From the NCBI GenBank assembly GCA_017451695.1, contig JAFTNW010000006.1, forward strand, positions 62,001 to 126,000: a DNA stretch of 64,000 bases, read 5' to 3'. Positions 46,940-54,879 of this stretch are shown one piece after another. A program made the translations under genes and the position numbers. The notes under the pieces were generated by a model that was not told the DNA's origin, searched no databases, and saw nothing but the letters and a program-made list of their open reading frames with translations. The stretch's first letter is position 1. Each line of letters opens with the position of its first letter. This DNA is from Bacteroidaceae bacterium (GTDB lineage: Bacteria; Bacteroidota; Bacteroidia; Bacteroidales; Bacteroidaceae).

Positions 46940-47864
46940 TTGTGGTTGTGGTGGCGAGCATAAACACTACCATGCCGAGGAGGAGAGCAAATACGATTTT
47001 GTACTCCGCGAGTACGCACCAGCAATGAGCGACAGCGAGGTAGCTGCAAACGTAAAGAAACTTATAGACGAGAAGGTTGAAGAGAACAACACGCAGGATG
47101 TAAAGAAATTCCTTTTCAACTGCATAGACCTCACCACTCTCAAATGCACCGACAGCGAGGAGAGCGTGCTGAAATTCACCGAGAAAGTAAACGAATTCGA
47201 GGATAAATTCCCCGACCTCAAAAACGTGGCCGCAATATGCGTATATCCCAATTTTGCAAAGATTGTGAGCCAATCATTGGAGGTTGAGAACGTAGGCATC
47301 GCCTGCGTATCGGGCGGTTTCCCCTCATCGCAGACATTCCAAGAGATAAAGGTTGCCGAAACCGCCATGGCAATACACGACGGCGCAACGGAAATAGATA
47401 TAGTGTTGAGCGTAGGCAAATTCCTGAGCCAGGACTACGAGGGCGTGTGCGACGAGATACAGGAACTCAAAAGCGTATGCGGCGAGAAACACTTGAAAGT
47501 GATATTGGAGACCGGAGCGCTTAAAACAGCCGATAATATCAAAAAAGCATCGATTTTATCGATGTATTCAGGTGCCGATTTCATAAAGACATCAACCGGC
47601 AAAGAGTCGCCCGCCGCAACACCCGAGGCTGCATACGTTATGTGCAGCACCATCAAGGAGTACTTCCAAAAAACCGGCCGCAAAGTTGGTTTTAAGCCCG
47701 CAGGAGGCATTAACACCGTACACGATGCACTTGTATATTATACAATAGTAAAAGAGCTCTTGGGCGAGGAATGGCTCACAAACGAACTTTTCCGCCTGGG
47801 AACCAGCCGCCTTGCCAATCTGTGCCTTGGCGAAATCATTGGCAAAGAGATAAAATTCTTCTAA
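46923..47864 (+). CDS. deoC: Deoxyribose-phosphate aldolase with a Cys/His-rich N-terminus
   Basis: A 313-residue class I aldolase that splits 2-deoxyribose-5-phosphate into glyceraldehyde-3-phosphate and acetaldehyde. The Schiff-base lysine is K222 in FIKTSTGK; ATEIDIVLSVG near residue 155 and GFKPAGGI near residue 258 are further hallmarks. The protein is longer than the E. coli enzyme. Part of the extra length is the usual Bacteroidales N-terminal segment, but the first 17 residues are unusual: Cys at 5, 7 and 9 and His at 13, 15 and 17, a likely metal-binding cluster. The ATG at 46923 lies 17 bases inside the mazG-like gene; a later in-frame ATG (codon 35) would remove the cluster. Confidence 0.93.
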   Translation: MSENCNCGCGGEHKHYHAEEESKYDFVLREYAPAMSDSEVAANVKKLIDEKVEENNTQDVKKFLFNCIDLTTLKCTDSEESVLKFTEKVNEFEDKFPDLKNVAAICVYPNFAKIVSQSLEVENVGIACVSGGFPSSQTFQEIKVAETAMAIHDGATEIDIVLSVGKFLSQDYEGVCDEIQELKSVCGEKHLKVILETGALKTADNIKKASILSMYSGADFIKTSTGKESPAATPEAAYVMCSTIKEYFQKTGRKVGFKPAGGINTVHDALVYYTIVKELLGEEWLTNELFRLGTSRLANLCLGEIIGKEIKFF

Positions 47865-47887
47865 GAATAAACACTGAACTCTATAAA

Positions 47888-47923
47888 ATAAAAGTACCAA
47901 TCACGCACGATTGGTACTTTTAT
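47888..47923. terminator. Bidirectional terminator between deoC and the polyprenyl synthetase
   Basis: ATAAAAGTACCAATC at 47888-47902 pairs perfectly with 47909-47923, a 15-bp stem with a 6-base loop. On the plus strand TTTTATTTTATT follows. It lies between convergent genes and can serve both. Confidence 0.9.
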
Positions 47924-47944
47924 TTTATTCTAACATTGTGTTAT

Positions 47945-48919
47945 TTACTTATCACGCGATATCACATAATTGAGGTAAGCCACCAGAGCATCGTGGCAAT
48001 CAAGCGGAATATCCGATGGGAGCAACGAAAGAGCCTCGGCACGCAATTGCTCTATTTTATCAAGCGCATACTGCACACCACCCTCGCTTTTCGACAGTTC
48101 TATAAGTGATTCTATCTCCTTTTCATCGAGCTCTTTTCCGGCAGCCAGCTTCTCTTTTATCACAGCCACAACAGGCGCTGTGGATGTACGCAAAGCATAG
48201 AGTGCCGGCAAGGTTATTTTTCCCTCGCGCATATCGCTGCCTGTGGGCTTGCCTATATCGCCTTCGTAGTAATCAAAAATGTCGTCTTTTATCTGAAAAC
48301 AGATACCAAGCAGCTCGCCGAAATGGCGAAAATCCATCGCTTGCTGCTCGCTCGCACCTGCCGACAAGGCCCCTATATAAGCACATGAGGCAAAGAGCGA
48401 CGCCGTCTTACCCTTTATTATATTCAGGTAAGTTTCCTCGCTGAATTCGCCTGTTTTTTGAGCCTGCAACTGCATCATTTCACCACTTGAAAGGGCACAA
48501 CCAAGCAGCGACAATTGTTCGATTACTTCGATGTTTTTTGTTTTTGAAGCATTATTCAATGCAAGCGAGAAGAGGTAGTCGCCGGTGAGAATGGCCACAC
48601 GGTTGTTGAAGAGCGCGTTCAACGAGGGGCGATTGCGACGTATGGGGCTCTCATCCACCACATCGTCGTGCAAAAGACTTGCAGTATGAAGCAGTTCCAA
48701 CGATGTTGCCGCAGCATGCGTAACAGCCGACACCACACCACAACTCTTTGCCACAAGCAACAGAAGTATAGGCCTCATCATCTTGCCAGCGGAGCCCGAC
48801 ACACTATCCATTGCACTATTAAGTAACGGTATGTCGCTACTGAATTGTGCATTAAAATACTCCTTAAAAGCAGTAAACTCCTGCTTTATCGGGTGCTGTA
48901 TGGCCGATAATATATCCAT
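47945..48919 (-). CDS. Polyprenyl diphosphate synthase (IspB-like)
   Basis: A 324-residue trans-prenyltransferase. The two Asp-rich motifs are HDDVVDES (about residues 79-86) and KDDIFDYYEG (about 208-217), which bind the allylic diphosphate through magnesium. It probably makes the long side chain of menaquinone, needed by the fumarate reductase encoded nearby. The exact chain length cannot be read from the sequence. It is a single gene bounded by a terminator and a divergent polA. Confidence 0.9.
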   Translation of the reverse strand: MDILSAIQHPIKQEFTAFKEYFNAQFSSDIPLLNSAMDSVSGSAGKMMRPILLLLVAKSCGVVSAVTHAAATSLELLHTASLLHDDVVDESPIRRNRPSLNALFNNRVAILTGDYLFSLALNNASKTKNIEVIEQLSLLGCALSSGEMMQLQAQKTGEFSEETYLNIIKGKTASLFASCAYIGALSAGASEQQAMDFRHFGELLGICFQIKDDIFDYYEGDIGKPTGSDMREGKITLPALYALRTSTAPVVAVIKEKLAAGKELDEKEIESLIELSKSEGGVQYALDKIEQLRAEALSLLPSDIPLDCHDALVAYLNYVISRDK

Positions 48920-49087
48920 TCCTCTTATAACAGTGGCAATTATAAATTGTTATACTTACAAACAAATACTCCTATTAACAAAAAATAAAGAGCATTTACC
49001 ACTTAACAGCACAAAAGTAATAAAAAAGAATATGGATAGTATTATAATTTTTGTATTTTTACATTCAATTTGTTTTTATTAGAAAGG

Positions 49088-51910
49088 ATGGATAAACTGT
49101 TTTTACTCGATGCTTATGCACTTATATACCGTGCATACTACGCATTTATAAAGAACCCAAGGATAAATTCAAAGGGATTCAACACATCGGCCATATTGGG
49201 CTTTGTCAACACGCTTGAAGATGTACTCAAGAAGGAGAATCCCACTCACATAGGTGTTGCTTTTGACCCACGCGGAAAAACCTTTCGACACGAGGCCTAT
49301 GAACAATACAAGGCACAGCGTGAGGAGACACCCGAGGTTATACGCGAGTCGGTGCCCGTGATAAAGGAAATCATAAAGGCCTACAATATACCCGTATTCG
49401 AAGTACCCGGATACGAGGCCGACGATGTTGTGGGAACACTTGCAAAACAGGCGGAAAAAAGGGGAATTATTACATATATGATGACCCCCGACAAAGACTA
49501 CGGACAGCTTGTTTCGGACAATGTGTTCATATACCGCCCCAAGTATGGCGACAAGGAGTTCGAGGTAATGGGCGTGGAGCGGGTGAAAGAGAAATTCGGC
49601 ATAGAGCGTACCGAACAGGTAATAGACCTCTTGGGCCTTATGGGCGATGCAAGTGATAACATACCGGGCTGCCCTGGAGTGGGAGAGAAAACCGCACAAA
49701 AACTCATTGCCGAATTTGGCAGCATAGACAGCCTGCTTGCAAACACCGACAAACTTAAAGGAGCACTTAAAACAAAGGTGGAGGAGAACAGAGAAAAAAT
49801 TATCTTCAGCAAATTCCTTGCAACCATAAAAACCGATGTCCCCATTGAACTCGACATGGAGGCATTAAAACGCGAGCCCGCCAACGAAACCGAACTTACC
49901 CGCCTGCTCGACTTTTACGAACTGCGGGCTCTGAAGGAACGAGTAAAAAAAACAAATTTCGCTCCGTCGCTCTTCGATACACCGGCCGAGGAAGAGAGCA
50001 GCGAGAAAAAGAGCAAAAGCAAAAAAAACGACACTTTTGAACCCACTCTCTTTGATTTTTTTCCCACCGAAGATACGGACGATGAAAAAAATTCCAGCCA
50101 TTTGAGCTTAAAAGACACTCCACACAGCTACAAATTACTTGATACAGAGGAAGATATATACACTTTCCTTTCTGCCATAAAAAATTGCGAAACAGTGTGC
50201 ATAGACACCGAAACTACAAGCACCAACGCTTTGGAGGCCGAACTTGTGGGAATTTCGCTTTCAGTGAAGGAGGGCGAGGCTGTTTACATACCCATTGCAG
50301 CAGACAAAGCAGCCGCCACCACCCGACTCGAAATTTTGCGTCCACTCATTGAAAATGAAAACATATGCAAGGTGGGGCAAAATATAAAATACGACCTCAC
50401 CGTGCTTGCCAACTATGGGATTGAGCTCCGAGGAAAAATGTTCGATACCATGATAGCCCACTACGTGCTGCAACCAGAACTTTACCACGGAATGGATTAT
50501 CTTGCCGAGATTTACCTGAACTACGAAACAATAAAAATTACCGAACTCATAGGCGCAAAGGGAAAAAACCAAAAAAATATGCGCGACCTCTCCCCTGCCG
50601 ACATCTGCGACTATGCCTGCGAAGATGCCGATATTACACTGCGACTGAAAAACATATTGGAGAAGGAGATAAATGAGGCCGGTATTGAAGAACTTTTCTA
50701 TAAAATAGAGATGCCTCTTATCCCCGTGCTTGCTTATATGGAGCGCAACGGCGCACGTATAGACACCAACGCTCTGCGCGAAACATCGGTACTGCTCGGC
50801 AAGCGACTCGATGAGATTGAAGAGGAAATCTTCACCCAGGCAGGCGAGGCATTCAACATTGCATCGCCCAAGCAGGTGGGCGACATACTCTTTGGCAAAC
50901 TGAAGATTGTGGATAAACCCAAAAAGACAAAAACAGGCCAATTTGTAACATCGGAGGAGGTGCTTGCACAGCTGCAAAACCGCCACCCTATTGTAAAAAA
51001 TATTTTACAATACCGCGGCCTTAAAAAACTATTAAGCACATACATCGACAGCCTGCCCGCACTAGTGAACAGACGCACCGGGAAGATACATACATCGTAC
51101 AACCAAACGGTAACCGCCACCGGCCGATTGAGTTCCAGCAACCCCAATCTGCAAAACATCCCCATACGCGACGAGGATGGCAAGGAGGTGCGCAAAGCCT
51201 TTATCCCCGACGATGGTTGCCTGTTCCTATCGGTCGATTATTCACAGATTGAATTGCGCATTATGGCACATCTGAGTGGCGATAGCAATATGATTGAGGA
51301 CTTCCGCAGCGGGTACGATATTCACGCAGCAACAGCGGCAAAAATATACAAGAAGCCTATTGAGGAGGTAACAAAAGACGAACGTCGCAAAGCAAAAGTG
51401 GCCAACTTTGGAATCATATACGGAATATCAGTGTTCGGCCTTGCCGAGCGCATGAACGTAAACCGCTTTGAGGCAAAAACACTCATAGACAACTATTTCG
51501 ACACCTATAAAGGAGTAGCCGAATATATTGAAAAATGCAAACAAGAGGCCAAACTCAACGGTTACGTTGAAACCATCTTCAAGCGCAAACGATATCTGCC
51601 CGATATAAACTCACACAATGCCGTGGTGCGCGGATATGCCGAGCGAAACGCTGTGAACGCCCCCATACAGGGAAGTGCCGCCGACATTATAAAAGTGGCA
51701 ATGATAAACATATACCGCCGCATGAAAGAGCAACAGATGCGTTCAACCATGATACTGCAAGTACACGACGAACTAAACTTCAACGTGGTACCCGAAGAGA
51801 AAGAGGCCATGCAGGCACTTGTTGTTGAGGAGATGCAACAGGCATTTGCAATGCAAGTGCCCCTTGTTGCCGACTATGGCTGGGGCGCGAACTGGTTAGA
51901 GGCACACTGA
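49088..51910 (+). CDS. polA: DNA polymerase I
   Basis: A 940-residue polymerase with all three activities. The 5'-nuclease domain is at residues 1-290. The 3'-5' exonuclease is about 360-530, with the metal ligands D373 and E375 in CIDTETT, so proofreading is likely active. The polymerase domain follows, with motif A at D717 (SVDYSQIELR) and motif C at D894 (QVHDEL). Between the 5'-nuclease and exonuclease domains is a charged low-complexity linker (about 295-345) with two LFD motifs. The start is the ATG at 49088, just after AGAAAGG. It is divergent from the polyprenyl synthetase. Confidence 0.97.
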   Translation: MDKLFLLDAYALIYRAYYAFIKNPRINSKGFNTSAILGFVNTLEDVLKKENPTHIGVAFDPRGKTFRHEAYEQYKAQREETPEVIRESVPVIKEIIKAYNIPVFEVPGYEADDVVGTLAKQAEKRGIITYMMTPDKDYGQLVSDNVFIYRPKYGDKEFEVMGVERVKEKFGIERTEQVIDLLGLMGDASDNIPGCPGVGEKTAQKLIAEFGSIDSLLANTDKLKGALKTKVEENREKIIFSKFLATIKTDVPIELDMEALKREPANETELTRLLDFYELRALKERVKKTNFAPSLFDTPAEEESSEKKSKSKKNDTFEPTLFDFFPTEDTDDEKNSSHLSLKDTPHSYKLLDTEEDIYTFLSAIKNCETVCIDTETTSTNALEAELVGISLSVKEGEAVYIPIAADKAAATTRLEILRPLIENENICKVGQNIKYDLTVLANYGIELRGKMFDTMIAHYVLQPELYHGMDYLAEIYLNYETIKITELIGAKGKNQKNMRDLSPADICDYACEDADITLRLKNILEKEINEAGIEELFYKIEMPLIPVLAYMERNGARIDTNALRETSVLLGKRLDEIEEEIFTQAGEAFNIASPKQVGDILFGKLKIVDKPKKTKTGQFVTSEEVLAQLQNRHPIVKNILQYRGLKKLLSTYIDSLPALVNRRTGKIHTSYNQTVTATGRLSSSNPNLQNIPIRDEDGKEVRKAFIPDDGCLFLSVDYSQIELRIMAHLSGDSNMIEDFRSGYDIHAATAAKIYKKPIEEVTKDERRKAKVANFGIIYGISVFGLAERMNVNRFEAKTLIDNYFDTYKGVAEYIEKCKQEAKLNGYVETIFKRKRYLPDINSHNAVVRGYAERNAVNAPIQGSAADIIKVAMINIYRRMKEQQMRSTMILQVHDELNFNVVPEEKEAMQALVVEEMQQAFAMQVPLVADYGWGANWLEAH

Positions 51911-51942
51911 TAAAAATATTTACAAAATGACCTGAATACAAG

Positions 51943-53016
51943 ATGAACACCAAACCACTATACGACCAAGAACAAATAGATGTAATCACCTGGCTACGCT
52001 TCCCTTTGATTTTGGGTGTAGTATTTATACACACAAACATCTATTCACTTGTGAAAATGTGGGAAGGTGCATCACCTCAATGGCCCCAATGGTTAATATA
52101 CGTATTCAACTACCTCTATTTGATAGTGCTGCCCGAACCCGTACCGGTACTTTTTATAATCTCGGGATATTTTTTCTTCAGAAACAGTAGTATAAAAGAA
52201 CAAATACCCTTTGCCGACAAATTAAAACGAAGAATACACTCGCTGTTGATACCATACCTTATATGGAACACCATAGCCATACTTTTTTTATACATAAGAT
52301 TCAATGTCGTTGCACACGAAGATTACACTCTTACCGATTATATAAGTGGGTATTGGGATTTTTCACAAAGACACAATGACGACCCCGCCAACGGACCGCT
52401 ATGGTATATGCGCGATCTTATGATTGTATCAATATGCGCCCCACTGCTCTACCGCCTGCTTAAAAATAACGCAACAGCCATTCTATATTTTGCAATAATC
52501 ACCACCTGTTACATAACAAATACAGGAATTAATATAACAGGTTTTGGTGGCGGTGCATTCATGTTTTTCGCAATAGGCGCATACATTGCCATACACAATG
52601 TGAACATAACAAAGATACCTCATCCCATAGGAATTACCACACTTGCGCTATACATTCCATTGCAACTTATTCTAAACAACATAGGCGACAACGCGTGTGC
52701 GTTCCTCGTAACAAACATCATAAAAATAACAGCCCTATTCTATTTTGTATCACTCCTTTACAGAAAAAGAATTATAAACCCCACTCCCGGGCTAACAAAA
52801 ATATGTTTTATGCTATATGCACTGCACGGAATAATTATAGGTCCCACAATAAAAGCATTATACATACTATTTGACAGCAACAACCCCATTGTTCTGCTGT
52901 TTATATACTTTTTTACACCCGTTATTATGATTATGATTGCGTATGTAACAGATAAAATATTACAAACACACGCACCACTATTAGGTAAACTTATCACAGG
53001 CAATAGAACGCGATAA
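51943..53016 (+). CDS. Acyltransferase-family membrane protein
   Basis: A 357-residue protein with about ten membrane helices and the acyltransferase-3 layout: ITWLRFPLILGVVFIHTNIY (around residue 14-33) holds the likely catalytic His, and FIISGYFFFRN follows in helix 2. It lies 32 bases after polA. Its codon use and AT content are slightly richer in A/T than polA. Members acylate surface sugars or lipids. There is no link in function to polA. Confidence 0.82.
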   Translation: MNTKPLYDQEQIDVITWLRFPLILGVVFIHTNIYSLVKMWEGASPQWPQWLIYVFNYLYLIVLPEPVPVLFIISGYFFFRNSSIKEQIPFADKLKRRIHSLLIPYLIWNTIAILFLYIRFNVVAHEDYTLTDYISGYWDFSQRHNDDPANGPLWYMRDLMIVSICAPLLYRLLKNNATAILYFAIITTCYITNTGINITGFGGGAFMFFAIGAYIAIHNVNITKIPHPIGITTLALYIPLQLILNNIGDNACAFLVTNIIKITALFYFVSLLYRKRIINPTPGLTKICFMLYALHGIIIGPTIKALYILFDSNNPIVLLFIYFFTPVIMIMIAYVTDKILQTHAPLLGKLITGNRTR

Positions 53017-53040
53017 GCAGCCTACCCTTTCAAAAAAAAT

Positions 53041-53098
53041 CTCTTTTTTGTAACCTTTCGGCCGGTACCGGTGTCTAACATACGGTACCGAAAAAGAG
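53041..53098 (+). promoter_or_regulatory. Candidate ECF-sigma promoter with twin CGGTACCG palindromes
   Basis: TGTAAC at 53049-53054 and TGTCTAA at 53072-53078 are 17 bases apart, like the -35 and -10 elements of ECF sigma promoters (AAC and GTC cores). The self-complementary 8-mer CGGTACCG occurs at 53063-53070 and 53083-53090, one on each side of the -10 box and 20 bases apart. CTCTTTTT and AAAAAGAG flank the region. It lies 30 bases upstream of the operon that encodes an ECF sigma factor, so it is probably autoregulatory. Confidence 0.5.
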
Positions 53099-53127
53099 TC
53101 ATAACCACTAAAAACTGATAAATAGCA

Positions 53128-53829
53128 ATGAAACAAATTGTAAAAACTATTCTTTTCATGGCAATCATAGCCATACTACCCACACTATCGGAGGCACAAA
53201 CAGACTACAAACAGTGGATGGAACTTGCCGAACAGGGATACATAACCAAAGAGGAGGCTGCCACAGCCATTGAAAAAATAGAATTAGAGAGGATGGAAAA
53301 CAGCCGCTTGGCTATGAAGCAGAACCACGAAAAGAATATGCGTCAGGCAGCAATTGAGAACAACGAGGAAATCTGCCGAGCCCTAATACCCATTGTGGCA
53401 ATCATAGCCATAACAGGCGGTATTGTATTGGTTTCTATGTTTGCCTTCCGCAACCTACGGCGCAAAGACGAGCAAAAGAAAGAGATGTTTAACAAACTCA
53501 TTGACAAAGGTGTTTTCACACAGGGTGAACCGGTGAACCTCGAACTTTTCAATGCACAAAAAAGCGTTATTACAAGCAAGAATTTCATTACCGATGCAAC
53601 TATTGCAGGTATAGGCTACGGCTTTATCAGCATATGCACAGCGTGGGCCGATATAATATTAGCCTTTGCAAATATACTCTTTTGGGTGGGTATTTTGCGC
53701 CTCACCGTGCGCACAGCCATAGCCATTGTAAAATTCGTAAAAGATAAAAAAGTTAATAAAAAGGTTGAAAACAGTTCCACGGAAAGCGCCGTTGCACCAA
53801 CCTCTGCTGCGGAAGAACTAAATGAATAA
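53128..53829 (+). CDS. Membrane protein of unknown function in an ECF sigma operon (DUF6249-like)
   Basis: A 233-residue protein I do not recognise with certainty; it resembles the DUF6249-type proteins often found beside sigma factors in Bacteroidales. It has a signal peptide (about residues 1-23, ending SEAQ), an acidic amphipathic helical region (about 30-80), a membrane helix (about 85-108), a basic stretch, a short domain with YITKE- and GVFTQGEP-type turns, and two further hydrophobic segments (about 155-195), ending in a charged tail. It is first in the operon, 12 bases before the sigma factor gene. A role in sensing or in holding the sigma factor is inferred from context only. Confidence 0.65.
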   Translation: MKQIVKTILFMAIIAILPTLSEAQTDYKQWMELAEQGYITKEEAATAIEKIELERMENSRLAMKQNHEKNMRQAAIENNEEICRALIPIVAIIAITGGIVLVSMFAFRNLRRKDEQKKEMFNKLIDKGVFTQGEPVNLELFNAQKSVITSKNFITDATIAGIGYGFISICTAWADIILAFANILFWVGILRLTVRTAIAIVKFVKDKKVNKKVENSSTESAVAPTSAAEELNE

Positions 53830-53841
53830 ACAGCCGATGCA

Positions 53842-54387
53842 ATGAAAAATTCAGAAGACATTCTGTGGGTAACAAGGGTGCTTCTATGGAACGACGAACG
53901 CGCATTCAGGCGTTTGATGGAGAAATATCTACCCCAAGTGCGTAGATATTTCCTCGTGCAAACAATGGGAAACCAAGCCACGAGCGACGACCTCACACAA
54001 GAGACCTTCATAAAGGCATGGCAAGGGATTGGAGGATTTCGCGGGCTATCCTCGTTCAGCACCTGGCTCTACCGCATAGCGTTCAACACATTTATGAACT
54101 ACACACGCAGCGCAGCCTGCCAAACCACACCCATAGACGATGAACGCACCGCTTACGAAATAGCCGATGAGAGCCCACCACCCCTGTGGCCACATGAGGC
54201 ACTGCAAAAGGCTATTTACAGCCTCAACGAAAAGGAGCGACACTGCATAACACTTTTCTACCTTGAGGAGATGAGCATAAAAGAGATACAAAAAATAACA
54301 GGCTACCCTGCCGGCAGTATAAAAGCATACCTATCGCGCGGGCGCAACAACCTCGAAAAGATTCTAAAAAACAATGAAAGAGAATGA
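53842..54387 (+). CDS. ECF-type RNA polymerase sigma factor
   Basis: A 181-residue sigma-70 family factor with only regions 2 and 4. Region 2 runs about residues 20-90 (SDDLTQETFIKAWQ and TWLYRIAFNTFMNY), and region 4 runs about 120-172, with the helix-turn-helix YLEEMSIKEIQKITGYPAGSIKAYLSRGR (split as MSIKEIQKITGYPAGSIKAY). Such factors switch on envelope-stress genes and usually their own operon. A candidate promoter with ECF-like boxes lies upstream of the operon. The small membrane protein gene that follows overlaps it by 14 bases. Confidence 0.93.
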   Translation: MKNSEDILWVTRVLLWNDERAFRRLMEKYLPQVRRYFLVQTMGNQATSDDLTQETFIKAWQGIGGFRGLSSFSTWLYRIAFNTFMNYTRSAACQTTPIDDERTAYEIADESPPPLWPHEALQKAIYSLNEKERHCITLFYLEEMSIKEIQKITGYPAGSIKAYLSRGRNNLEKILKNNERE

Positions 54388-54769
54388 TAAACAACTTGCC
54401 GATGCACTTAAAAAGGCATTTCCTGCACAGCCCGAAAGGGAAAAACAGCTGCTGGTGCAAATAGAGATGCGCCTGCCTGCACGCAAAAGCAGGCTTGCCA
54501 TGCTGCCACTCTTGCTCAACTGCATAGCTATTATAGGTTGTGTCTCTCTGCTTTTGATAACCGATTGGAGTGAAACTGCCCACTATATTGCATACATTAC
54601 AACCGAATACCTTAACGAAAGTATCTCCTTAAACAGTTTAGATTACAATATACTGCTGCTGCCACTGCTTGCAATAACAATAATATGGCTGCTCTACAAC
54701 ACCATAGAGGAGTATCGCAACAACCGCAATATGGATATTTTGGAACAAGCATTGAAACAGAGAGGGTAA
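54374..54769 (+). CDS. Small two-helix membrane protein, possible anti-sigma factor
   Basis: A 131-residue protein with a cytoplasmic N-terminus of about 40 residues (KENDKQLADALKKAFPAQPE, then basic), two membrane helices (about 42-62 and 92-110) and a short charged C-terminus. The size, topology and 14-base overlap with the sigma factor gene are what one expects of an anti-sigma factor, but there is no zinc-binding HxxxCxxC motif. It may bind the sigma factor through its N-terminus. Function not proven. Confidence 0.6.
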   Translation: MKENDKQLADALKKAFPAQPEREKQLLVQIEMRLPARKSRLAMLPLLLNCIAIIGCVSLLLITDWSETAHYIAYITTEYLNESISLNSLDYNILLLPLLAITIIWLLYNTIEEYRNNRNMDILEQALKQRG

Positions 54770-54809
54770 AGAGAGGGAGCCTCCATTTTTTACTTACGAA
54801 ATTATTCGC

Positions 54810-54817
54810 TATTTTTG
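54810..54817 (+). promoter_or_regulatory. Promoter -7 box of ychF
   Basis: TATTTTTG is an exact TAnnTTTG match, 62 bases before the ychF ATG. Its last six bases are the first six bases of the hairpin described at 54812-54851, so promoter and terminator are physically merged. Confidence 0.45.
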
Positions 54818-54851
54818 CAGTGCCTTTTCATAAAAGAGGGCACTGCAAAAA
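54812..54851 (+). terminator. Hairpin after the sigma-factor operon
   Basis: TTTTTGCAGTGCC at 54812-54824 pairs perfectly with 54839-54851, a 13-bp stem with a 14-base loop that can itself pair (TTTT/AAAA). It lies 43 bases after the small membrane protein gene and is followed by TTTTAAT. It probably ends the sigma-factor transcript. Confidence 0.8.
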
Positions 54852-54879
54852 TTTTAATAACCGAATAAGATACAAAAAT

